A stretch of DNA of 64,000 nt from Amblyomma americanum (lineage: Eukaryota > Arthropoda > Arachnida > Ixodida > Ixodidae), in contig NC_135504.1 in assembly GCF_052857255.1 (NCBI RefSeq), positions 132,544,929-132,608,928 of the forward strand, written 5' to 3'. Positions within the stretch are counted from its first letter, which is position 1, and every line of letters starts with the position of its first letter. Position numbers and translations under genes: made by a program. Shown piece by piece: positions 13,528-26,300 of the stretch. Below the pieces are notes generated by a model. That model was not told the DNA's origin and searched no databases. It saw only the letters and a program-made list of their open reading frames with translations.

Positions 13528-16385
13528 TCAGAACTGCGCAAAAACTTGTATTCCGACTCAAAACAACGGGATACATCGTTTTAGATCGAGACTAGCAAAA
13601 TTCACGAGCATCGATTTTACAAGTCGTCGAAGAGTAGACGAGAGAAAGGTGTAAAAGTTTTTTCACAGAACTGCGCGAAAACTTGTATTCCGGCTCAAAA
13701 CAACGGGATACATTGTTTTAGATCGAAACCAGCAAGATTCTCGAGCCTCGATTTTACAAGTCGTCGAAGAGTAGACGAGAGAAAGGTGTAAACTTTTTCT
13801 CTCAGAACTGCGCGAAAACTTGTATTCTATCTCAAAACAACGGGATACATAGTTTTAGGTCGAAACTAGCAAGATTCACGAGCATCAATTTTACAAGTCG
13901 TCGAATAGTAAACGAGAGAAAGGTGTAAACGTTTTCGCTCAGAACTGCGCGAAAACTTGTATTCCGGCTGAAAACAACGGGATACATCGTTTTAGATCGA
14001 AACTAGCAAGATTCACGAGCATCTATTTTACACGTCGTAGAAGAGTACACGAGGGAAAGGTGTAAACGTTTTCTCTCAGAACTGCGCGAAAACTTGTATA
14101 CCGGCTCAAAAAAACGATATACATCGTTTTAGATCGAAACTAGCAAGATTCAAGAGCATCGATTTTACAAGTCGTCGAAGAGTAGACGAGAGAAAGGTGT
14201 AAACTTTTTCTTTCAGAACTGCGCGAAAACTTGTATTCCATCTCAAAACAACGGGATACATCGTTTTAGATCGAAACTAGCAAGATTCACGAGCATCGAT
14301 TTTACGGGTCGTCGAAGAGTACACGAGAGAAAGGTGTAAACTTTTTCTCTCAGAACTGCGCGAAATCTTGTATTCCGGCTCAAAACAACGGGATACATCG
14401 TTTTAGGTCGAAACTAGCAAGATTCACGAGCATTGATTTTACAAGTCGTCGAAGAGTAGACGAGAGAAAGGTGTAAACTTTTTCTCTCAGAACTGCAAGA
14501 AAACTTGTATTCCGGCTCAAAACAACGGGATACAGCGTTTTAGATCGAAACTAGCACGATTCACGAGCATCGATTTTACAAGTCGTCGAAGAGTACACGA
14601 GAGAAAGATGTAAACTTTTTCTCTCAGAACTGCGCGAAAACTTGTATTCCGGCTCGAACCAACGGGATACATCGTTTAAGATCGAAACTAGCAAGATTCA
14701 CGAGCATCGATTTTACAAGTCGTCGAAGAGTAGACGAGAGGAAGGTGTAAACTTTTTCTCTCAGAACTGCGCGAAAACTTGTATTCCATCTCAAAACAAC
14801 GAGATACATCGTTTTAGATCGAAACTAGCAAGATTCACGGGCATCGATTTTACAAGTCTTCGAAGAGTAGACGAGAGAAAGGTGTAAGCTTTTTCTCTCA
14901 GAACTGCGCGAAAACTTGTATTCCGACTCAAAACAACGGGATACATCGTTCTAGATCGAAACTAGCAAAATTCACGAGCATCGATTTTACAAGACGTCGA
15001 AAAGTAGACGAGAGAAAGGTGTAAACTTTTTCTCTCAGAACTGCGCGAAAACTTGTATTCCGGCTAAAAACAATGGGATACATCGTTTTAGATCGAAACT
15101 AGCAAGATTCACGAGCATCGATTTTACAAGTCGTCGAAAAGTAGACCAGGGAAAGGTGTACACTTTTTCTCTCAGAACTGCGCGAAAACTTGTATTCCGG
15201 CTCAAAACAACGGAATACATCGTTTTAGATCGAAACTAGCAAGATTCACGAGCATCGATTTTAGAAGTCGTCGAAGAGTAGACGAGAGAAAGGTGTAAAC
15301 TTTTTCTCTCAGAACTGCGCGAAAACTTGTATTCCATCTCAAAACAACGGGATACATCGTTTTAGGTCGAAACTAGCAAGATTCACGAGCATCGATTTTA
15401 CAAGTCGTCGAATACTAGACGAGAGAAAGGTGTAAACTTTCTCAGAACTGCGCGAAAACTTGTATTCCGGCTCAAAACAACGGGATTCATCGTTTTAGAT
15501 CGAAACTAGCAAGATTCACGAGCATCGATTTTACAAGTCCCCGAAGAGTAGACGAGAGAAAGGTGTAAACTTTTTCTCTCAGAACTGCGCGAAAACTTGT
15601 ATTCCGGCTCAAAAAAACGGCATACATCGTTTTAGATCGAAACTAGCAAGATTCACGAGCATCGATTTTACATGTCCCCGAAGAGTAGACGAGAGAAAGG
15701 TGTAAACTTTTTCTCTCAGAACTGCGCCAAAACTTGTATTCCGGCTCAGAACAACGGGTTACATCGTTTTAGATCGAAACTAGCAAGATTCACGAGCATC
15801 GATATTACAAGTCGTCGAAGAGTAGACGAGAGAAAGGTGTAAACTTTTTCTCTGAGAACTGCGCGAAAACTTGTATTCCGGCTCAAAACAACGGGATACA
15901 TCGTTTTAGATCGAAACTAGCAAGATTCACGAGCATCGATTTTACACGTCGTCGAAGAGTACACGAGGGAAAGGTGTAAACGTTTTCTCTCAGAACTGCG
16001 CGAAAAGTTGTATTCCGGCTCAAAACAACGGGATACATCGTTTTAGATCGAAACTAGCAAGATTCACATGCATCAATTTTACAAGTCTTCGAAGAGTAGA
16101 CGAGAGAAAGGTGTAAACTTTTTCTCTCAGAACTGCGCGAAAACTTGTTTCCGACTCAAAAAAACGGCATACATCGTTTTAGATCGAAACTAGCAAGATT
16201 CACGAGCATCGATTTTACATGTCCCCGAAGAGTAGACGAGGAAAGGTGTAAACTTTTTCTCTCAGAACTGCGCCAAAACTTGTATTCCGGCTCAGAACAA
16301 CGGGTTACATCGTTTTAGATCGAAACTAGCAAGATTCACGAGCATCGATATTACAAGTCGTCGAAAAGTAGACGAGAGAAAGGTG
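13528..16385. repeat. Higher-order block B, copy 2
   Basis: Second copy of block B, one short monomer shorter than the first. It partly overlaps the unit structure of block A, which shows successive rounds of rearrangement. Confidence 0.8.
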
Positions 16386-19264
16386 TAAACTTTTTCTCTG
16401 AGAACTGCGCGAAAACTTGTATTCCGGCTCAAAACAACGAGATACATCGTTTTAGATCGAAACTAGCAAGATTCACGGGCATCGATTTTACAAGTCTTCG
16501 AAGAGTAGACGAGAGAAAGGTGTAATCTTTTTCTCTCAGAACTGCGCAAAAACTTGTATTCCGACTCAAAACAACGGGATACATCGTTTTAGATCGAGAC
16601 TAGCAAAATTCACGAGCATCGATTTTACAAGTCGTCGAAGAGTAGACGACAGAAAGGTGTAAAATTTTTTTCTCAGAACTGCGCGAAAACTTGTATTCCG
16701 GCTCAAAACAACGGGATACATCGTTTTAGATCGAAACCAGCAAGATTCTCGAGCCTCGATTTTACAAGTCGTCGAAGAGTAGACGAGAGAAAGGTGTAAA
16801 CTTTTTCTCTCAGAACTGCGCGAAAACTTGTATTCTATCTCAAAACAACGGGATACATAGTTTTAGGTCGAAACTAGCAAGATTCACGAGCATCAATTTT
16901 ACAAGTCGTCGAATAGTAAACGAGAGAAAGGTGTAAACGTTTTCGCTCAGAACTGCGCGAAAACTTGTATTCCGGCTCAAAACAACGGGATACATCGTTT
17001 TAGATCGAAACTAGCAAGATTCACGAGCATCTATTTTACACGTCGTAGAAGAGTACACGAGGGAAAGGTGTAAACGTTTTCTCTCAGAACTGCGCGAAAA
17101 CTTGTATACCGGCTCAAAAAAACGATGTACATCGTTTTAGATCGAAACTAGCAAGATTCAAGAGCATCGATTTTACAAGTCGTCGAAGAGTAGACGAGAG
17201 AAAGGTGTAAACTTTTTCTTTCAGAACTGCGCGAAAACTTGTATTCCATCTCAAAACAACGGGATACATCGTTTTAGATCGAAACTAGCAAGATTCACGA
17301 GCATCGATTTTACGGGTCGTCGAAGAGTACACGAGAGAAAGGTGTAAACTTTTTCTCTCAGAACTGCGCGAAATCTTGTATTCCAGCTCAAAACAACGGG
17401 ATACATCGTTTTAGGTCGAAACTAGCAAGATTCACGAGCATTGATTTTACAAGTCGTCGAAGAGTAGACGAGAGAAAGGTGTAAACTTTTTCTCTCAGAA
17501 CTGCGCGAAAACTTGTATTCCGGCTCAAACTAACGGGATACATCGTTTTAGATCGAAACTAGCAAGATTCACGAGCATCGATTTTACAAGTCGTCGAAGA
17601 GTAGACGAGAGAAAGGTGTAAACTTTTTCTCTCAGAACTGCGCGAAAACTTGTATTCCATCTCAAAACAACGAGATACATCGTTTTAGATCGAAACTAGC
17701 AAGATTCACGGGCATCGATTTTACAAGTCTTCGATGAGTAGACGAGAGAAAGGTGTAAACTTTTTCTCTCAGAACTGCGCGAAAACTTGTATTCCGACTC
17801 AAAACAACGGGATACATCGTTTTAGATCGAAACTAGCAAAATTCACGAGCATCGATTTTACAAGACGTCGAAAAGTAGACGAGAGAAAGGTGTGAACTTT
17901 TTCTCTCAGAACTGCGCGAAAACTTGTATTCCGGCTAAAAACAATGGGATAGATCGTTTTAGATCGAAACTAGCAAGATTCACGAGCATCGATTTTACAA
18001 GTCGTCGAAAAGTAGGCGAGGGAAAGGTGTACACTTTTTCTCTCAGAACTGCGCGAAAACTTGTATTCCGGCTCAAAACAACGGAATACATCGTTTTAGA
18101 TCGAAACTAGCAAGATTCACGAGCATCGATTTTAGAAGTCGTCGAAGAGTAGACGAGAGAAAGGTGTAAACTTTTTCTCTCAGAACTGCGCGAAAACTTG
18201 TATTCCATCTCAAAACAACGGGATACATCGTTTTAGGTCGAAACTAGCAAGATTCACGAGCATCGATTTTACAAGTCGTCGAATAGTAGACGAGAGAAAG
18301 GTGTAAACTTTCTCAGAACTGCGCGAAAGCTTGTATTCCGGCTCAAAACAACGGGATTCATCGTTTTAGATCGAAACATGCAAGATTCACGAGCATCGAT
18401 TTTACAAGTCCTCGAAGAGTAGACGAGAGAAAGGTGTAAACTTTTTCTCTCAAAAACTGCGCGAAAACTTGTATTCCGGCTCAAAAAACCGGCATACATC
18501 GTTTTAGATCGAAACTAGCAACATTCACGAGCATCGATATTACAAGTCGTCGAAGAGTAGACGAGAGAAAGGTGTAAACTTTTTCTCTGAGAACTGCGCG
18601 AAAACTTGTATTCCGGCTCAAAACAACGGGATACATCGTTTTAGATCGAAACTAGCAAGATTCACGAGCATCGATTTTACACGTCGTCGAAGAGTACACG
18701 AGGGAAAGGTGTAAACGTTTTCTCTCAGAACTGCGCGAAAAGTTGTATTCCGGCTCAAAACAACGGGATACATCGTTTTAGATCGAAACTAGCAAGATTC
18801 ACAAGCATCAATTTTACAAGTCTTCGAAGAGTACACGAGAGAAAGGTGTAAACTTTTTCTCTCAGAACTGCGCGAAAACTTGTATTCCGGCTCAAACCAA
18901 CGGGATACATCGTTTTAGATCGAAACTAGCAAGATTCACGAGCATCGATTTTACAAGTCGTCGAAGAGTAGACGAGAGAAAGGTGTAAACTTTTTCTCTC
19001 AGAACTGCGCGAAAACTTGTATTCCATCTCAAAACAACGAGATACATCGTTTTAGATCGAAACTAGCAAGATTCACGGGCATCGATTTTACAAGTCTTCG
19101 ATGAGTAGACGAGAGAAAGGTGTAAACTTTTTCTCTCAGAACTGCGCGAAAACTTGTATTCCGACTCAAAACAACGGGATACATCGTTTTAGATCGAAAC
19201 TAGCAAAATTCACGAGCATCGATTTTACAAGACGTCGAAAAGTAGACGAGAGAAAGGTGTGAAC

Positions 19265-20930
19265 TTTTTCTCTCAGAACTGCGCGAAAACTTGTATTCCG
19301 GCTCAAAACAACGGGATACATCGTTTTAGGTCGAAACTAGCAAGATTCACGAGCATCGATTTTACAAGTCCTCGAAGAGTAGACGAGAGAAAGGTGTAGA
19401 CTTTTTCTCTCAAAAACTGCGCGAAAACTTGTATTCCGGCTCAAAAAAACGGCATACATCGTTTTAGATCGAAACTAGCAAGATTCACGAGCATCGATTT
19501 TACAAGTCGTCGAAAAGTAGACGAGGGAAAGGTGTACACTTTTTCTCTCAGAACTGCGCGAAAACTTGTATTCCGGCTCAAATCAACGGGATACATCGTT
19601 TTAGATCGAAACTAGCAAGATTCACGAGCATCGATTTTACACGTCGTCGAAGAGTACACGAGGGAAAGGTGTAAACGTTTTCTCTCAGAACTGCGCGAAA
19701 AGTTGTATTCCGACTCAAAACAACGGGATACATCGTTTTAGATCGAGACTAGCAAAATTCACGAGCATCGATTTTACAAGTCGTCGAAGAGTAGACGACA
19801 GAAAGGTGTAAAATTTTTTTCTCAGAACTGCGCGAAAACTTGTATTCCGGCTCAAAACAACGGGATACATCGTTTTAGATCGAAACCAGCAAGATTCTCG
19901 AGCCTCGATTTTACAAGTCGTCGAAGAGTAGACGAGAGAAAGGTGTAAACTTTTTCTCTCAGAACTGCGCGAAAACTTGTATTCTATCTCAAAACAACGG
20001 GATACATAGTTTTAGGTCGAAACTAGCAAGATTCACGAGCATCAATTTTACAAGTCGTCGAATAGTAAACGAGAGAAAGGTCTAAACGTTTTCGCTCAGA
20101 ACTGCGCGAAAACTTGTATTCCGGCTCAAAACAACGGGATACATCGTTTTAGATCGAAACTAGCAAGATTCACGAGCATCTATTTTACACGTCGTAGAAG
20201 AGTACACGAGGGAAAGGTGTAAACGTTTTCGCTCAGAACTGCGCGAAAACTTGTATACCGGCTCAAAAAAACGATGTACATCGTTTTAGATCGAAACTAG
20301 CAAGATTCAAGAGCATCGATTTTACAAGTCGTCGAAGAGTAGACGAGAGAAAGGTGTAAACTTTTTCTCTCAGAACTGCGCGAAAACTTGTATTCCGGCT
20401 CAAACCAACGGGATACATCGTTTTAGATCGAAACTAGCAAGATTCACGAGCATCGATTTTACAAGTCGTCGAAGAGTAGACGAGAGAAAGGTGTAAACTT
20501 TTTCTCTCAGAACTGCGCGAAAACTTGTATTCCATCTCAAAACAACGAGATACATCGTTTTAGATCGAAACTAGCAAGATTCACGGGCATCGATTTTACA
20601 AGTCTTCGATGAGTAGACGAGAGAAAGGTGTAAACTTTTTCTCTCAGAACTGCGCAAAAACTTGTATTCCGACTCAAAACAACGGGATACATCGTTTTAG
20701 ATCGAGACTAGCAAAATTCACGAGCATCGATTTTACAAGTCGTCGAAGAGTAGACGACAGAAAGGTGTAAAATTTTTTTCTCAGAACTGCGCGAAAACTT
20801 GTATTCCGGCTCAAAACAACGGGATACATCGTTTTAGATCGAAACCAGCAAGATTCTCGAGCCTCGATTTTACAAGTCGTCGAAGAGTAGACGAGAGAAA
20901 GGTGTAAACTTTTTCTCTCAGAACTGCGCG
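19265..20930. repeat. Higher-order block C, copy 1
   Basis: Matches 21732-23397 at an offset of 2467 bp (about 18 monomers). Private markers are gtgtagac (19394 and 21861), aatcaacggg (19581 and 22048) and tctaaacg (20081 and 22548). Confidence 0.85.
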
Positions 20931-21731
20931 AAAACTTGTATTCCGGCTCAAAACAACGGGATACATCGTTTTAGATCGAAACTAGCAAGATTCACGAGCA
21001 TCGATTTTACACGTCGTCGAAGAGTACACGAGGGAAAGGTGTAAACGTTTTCTCTCAGAACTGCGCGAAAAGTTGTATTCCGGCTCAAAACAACGGGATA
21101 CATCGTTTTAGATCGAAACTAGCAAGATTCACAAGCATCAATTTTACAAGTCTTCGAAGAGTACACGAGAGAAAGGTGTAAACTTTTTCTCTCAGAACTG
21201 CACGAAAACTTGTATTCCGGCTCAAACCAACGGGATACATCGTTTTAGATCGAAACTAGCAAGATTCACGAGCATCGATTTTACAAGTCGTCGATGAGTA
21301 GACGAGAGAAAGGTGTAAACTTTTTCTCTCAGAACTGCGCGAAAACTTGTATTCCATCTCAAAACAACGAGATACATCGTTTTAGATCGAAACTAGCAAG
21401 ATTCACGGGCATCGATTTTACAAGTCTTCGATGAGTAGACGAGAGAAAGGTGTAAACTTTTTCTCTCAGAACTGCGCGAAAACTTGTATTCCGACTCAAA
21501 ACAACGGGATACATCGTTTTAGATCGAAACTAGCAAAATTCACGAGCATCGATTTTACAAGACGTCGAAAAGTAGACGAGAGAAAGGTGTGAACTTTTTC
21601 TCTCAGAACTGCGCGAAAACTTGTATTCCGGCTAAAAACAATGGGATACATCGTTTTAGATCGAAACTAGCAAGATTCACGAGCATCGATTTTACAAGTC
21701 GTCGAAAAGTAGACGAGGGAAAGGTGTACAC

Positions 21732-23397
21732 TTTTTCTCTCAGAACTGCGCGAAAACTTGTATTCCGGCTCAAAACAACGGGATACATCGTTTTAGGTCG
21801 AAACTAGCAAGATTCACGAGCATCGATTTTACAAGTCCTCGAAGAGTAGACGAGAGAAAGGTGTAGACTTTTTCTCTCAAAAACTGCGCGAAAACTTGTA
21901 TTCCGGCTCAAAAAAACGGCATACATCGTTTTAGATCGAAACTAGCAAGATTCACGAGCATCGATTTTACAAGTCGTCGAAAAGTAGACGAGGGAAAGGT
22001 GTACACTTTTTCTCTCAGAACTGCGCGAAAACTTGTATTCCGGCTCAAATCAACGGGATACATCGTTTTAGATCGAAACTAGCAAGATTCACGAGCATCG
22101 ATTTTACACGTCGTCGAAGAGTACACGAGGGAAAGGTGTAAACGTTTTCTCTCAGAACTGCGCGAAAAGTTGTATTCCGACTCAAAACAACGGGATACAT
22201 CGTTTTAGATCGAGACTAGCAAAATTCACGAGCATCGATTTTACAAGTCGTCGAAGAGTAGACGACAGAAAGGTGTAAAATTTTTTTCTCAGAACTGCGC
22301 GAAAACTTGTATTCCGGCTCAAAACAACGGGATACATCGTTTTAGATCGAAACCAGCAAGATTCTCGAGCCTCGATTTTACAAGTCGTCGAAGAGTAGAC
22401 GAGAGAAAGGTGTAAACTTTTTCTCTCAGAACTGCGCGAAAACTTGTATTCTATCTCAAAACAACGGGATACATAGTTTTAGGTCGAAACTAGCAAGATT
22501 CACGAGCATCAATTTTACAAGTCGTCGAATAGTAAACGAGAGAAAGGTCTAAACGTTTTCGCTCAGAACTGCGCGAAAACTTGTATTCCGGCTCAAAACA
22601 ACGGGATACATCGTTTTAGATCGAAACTAGCAAGATTCACGAGCATCTATTTTACACGTCGTAGAAGAGTACACGAGGGAAAGGTGTAAACGTTTTCTCT
22701 CAGAACTGCGCGAAAACTTGTATACCGGCTCAAAAAAACGATGTACATCGTTTTAGATCGAAACTAGCAAGATTCAAGAGCATCGATTTTACAAGTCGTC
22801 GAAGAGTAGACGAGAGAAAGGTGTAAACTTTTTCTCTCAGAACTGCGCGAAAACTTGTATTCCGGCTCAAACCAACGGGATACATCGTTTTAGATCGAAA
22901 CTAGCAAGATTCACGAGCATCGATTTTACAAGTCGTCGAAGAGTAGACGAGAGAAAGGTGTAAACTTTTTCTCTCAGAACTGCGCGAAAACTTGTATTCC
23001 ATCTCAAAACAACGAGATACATCGTTTTAGATCGAAACTAGCAAGATTCACGGGCATCGATTTTACAAGTCTTCGATGAGTAGACGAGAGAAAGGTGTAA
23101 ACTTTTTCTCTCAGAACTGCGCAAAAACTTGTATTCCGACTCAAAACAACGGGATACATCGTTTTAGATCGAGACTAGCAAAATTCACGAGCATCGATTT
23201 TACAAGTCGTCGAAGAGTAGACGACAGAAAGGTGTAAAATTTTTTTCTCAGAACTGCGCGAAAACTTGTATTCCGGCTCAAAACAACGGGATACATCGTT
23301 TTAGATCGAAACCAGCAAGATTCTCGAGCCTCGATTTTACAAGTCGTCGAAGAGTAGACGAGAGAAAGGTGTAAACTTTTTCTCTCAGAACTGCGCG
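21732..23397. repeat. Higher-order block C, copy 2
   Basis: Second copy of block C. Homology ends near 23397, where this copy continues with a ttctatctc monomer while copy 1 continues with ttccggctc. Confidence 0.85.
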
Positions 23398-26300
23398 AAA
23401 ACTTGTATTCTATCTCAAAACAACGGGATACATAGTTTTAGGTCGAAACTAGCAAGATTCACGAGCATCAATTTTACAAGTCGTCGAATAGTAAACGAGA
23501 GAAAGGTGTAAACGTTTTCGCTCAGAACTGCGCGAAAACTTGTATTCCGGCTCAAAACAACGGGATACATCGTTTTAGATCGAAACTAGCAAGATTCACG
23601 AGCATCTATTTTACACGTCGTAGAAGAGTACACGAGGGAAAGGTGTAAACGTTTTCTCTCAGAACTGCGCGAAAACTTGTATACCGGCTCAAAAAAACGA
23701 TGTACATCGTTTTAGATCGAAACTAGCAAGATTCAAGAGCATCGATTTTACAAGTCGTCGAAGAGTAGACGAGAGAAAGGTGTAAACTTTTTCTTTCAGA
23801 ACTGCGCGAAAACTTGTATTCCATCTCAAAACAACGGGATACATCGTTTTAGATCGAAACTAGCAAGATTCACGAGCATCGATTTTACGGGTCGTCGAAG
23901 AGTACACGAGAGAAAGGTGTAAACTTTTTCTCTCAGAACTGCGCGAAATCTTGTATTCCAGCTCAAAACAACGGGATACATCGTTTTAGGTCGAAACTAG
24001 CAAGATTCACGAGCATTGATTTTACAAGTCGTCGAAGAGTAGACGAGAGAAAGGTGTAAACTTTTTCTCTCAGAACTGCGCGAAAACTTCTATTCCGGCT
24101 CAAACTAACGGGATACATCGTTTTAGATCGAAACTAGCAAGATTCACGAGCATCGATTTTACAAGTCGTCGAAGAGTAGACGAGAGAAAGGTGTAAACTT
24201 TTTCTCTCAGAACTGCGCGAAAACTTGTATTCCATCTCAAAACAACGAGATACATCGTTTTAGATCGAAACTAGCAAGATTCACGGGCATCGATTTTACA
24301 AGTCTTCGATGAGTAGACGAGAGAAAGGTGTAAACTTTTTCTCTCAGAACTGCGCGAAAACTTGTATTCCGACTCAAAACAACGGGATACATCGTTTTAG
24401 ATCGAAACTAGCAAAATTCACGAGCATCGATTTTACAAGACGTCGAAAAGTAGACGAGAGAAAGGTGTGAACTTTTTCTCTCAGAACTGCGCGAAAACTT
24501 GTATTCCGGCTAAAAACAATGGGATAGATCGAAACTAGCAACATTCACGAGCATCGATTTTACAAGTCGTCGAAAAGTAGACGAGGGAAAGGTGTACACT
24601 TTTTCTCTCAGAACTGCGCGAAAACTTGTATTCCGGCTCAAAACAACGGAATACATCGTTTTAGATCGAAACTAGCAAGATTCACGAGCATCGATTTTAG
24701 AAGTCGTCGAAGAGTAGACGAGAGAAAGGTGTAAACGTTTTCTCTCAGAACTGCGCGAAAACTTGTATTCCATCTCAAAACAACGGGATACATCGTTTTA
24801 GGTCGAAACTAGCAAGATTCACGAGCATCGATTTTACAAGTCGTCGAATAGTAGACGAGAGAAAGGTGTAAACTTTCTCAGAACTGCGCGAAAGCTTGTA
24901 TTCCGGCTCAAAACAACGGGATTCATCGTTTTAGATCGAAACATGCAAGATTCACGAGCATCGATTTTACAAGTCCTCGAAGAGTAGACGAGAGAAAGGT
25001 GTAAACTTTTTCTCTCAAAAACTGCGCGAAAACTTGTATTCCGGCTCAAAAAAACGGCATACATCGTTTTAGATCGAAACTAGCAACATTCACGAGCATC
25101 GATATTACAAGTCGTCGAAGAGTAGACGAGAGAAAGGTGTAAACTTTTTCTCTGAGAACTGCGCGAAAACTTGTATTCCGGCTCAAAACAACGGGATACA
25201 TCGTTTTAGATCGAAACTAGCAAGATTCACGAGCATCGATTTTACACGTCGTCGAAGAGTACACGAGGGAAAGGTGTAAACGTTTTCTCTCAGAACTGCG
25301 CGAAAAGTTGTATTCCGGCTCAAAACAACGGGATACATCGTTTTAGATCGAAACTAGCAAGATTCACAAGCATCAATTTTACAAGTCTTCGAAGAGTACA
25401 CGAGAGAAAGGTGTAAACTTTTTCTCTCAGAACTGCGCGAAAACTTGTATTCCGGCTCAAACCAACGGGATACATCGTTTTAGATCGAAACTAGCAAGAT
25501 TCACGAGCATCGATTTTACAAGTCGTCGAAGAGTAGACGAGAGAAAGGTGTAAACTTTTTCTCTCAGAACTGCGCGAAAACTTGTATTCCATCTCAAAAC
25601 AACGAGATACATCGTTTTAGATCGAAACTAGCAAGATTCACGGGCATAAATTTTACAAGTCTTCGATGAGTAGACGAGAGAAAGGTGTAAACTTTTTCTC
25701 TCAGAACTGCGCGAAAACTTGTATTCCGACTCAAAACAACGGGATACATCGTTTTAGATCGAAACTAGCAAAATTCACGAGCATCGATTTTACAAGACGT
25801 CGAAAAGTAGACGAGAGAAAGGTGTGAACTTTTTCTCTCAGAACTGCGCGAAAACTTGTATTCCGGCTAAAAACAATGGGATACATCGTTTTAGATCGAA
25901 ACTAGCAAGATTCACGAGCATCGATTTTACAAGTCGTCGAAAAGTAGACGAGGGAAAGGTGTACACTTTTTCTCTCAGAACTGCGCGAAAACTTGTATTC
26001 CGGCTCAAAACAACGGGATACATCGTTTTAGGTCGAAACTAGCAAGATTCACGAGCATCGATTTTACAAGTCCTCGAAGAGTAGACGAGAGAAAGGTGTA
26101 AACTTTTTCTCTCAAAAACTGCGCGAAAACTTGTATTCCGGCTCAAAAAAACGGCATACATCGTTTTAGATCGAAACTAGCAAGATTCACGAGCATCGAT
26201 TTTACAAGTCGTCGAAAAGTAGACGAGGGAAAGGTGTACACTTTTTCTCTCAGAACTGCGCGAAAACTTGTATTCCGGCTCAAATCAACGGGATACATCG

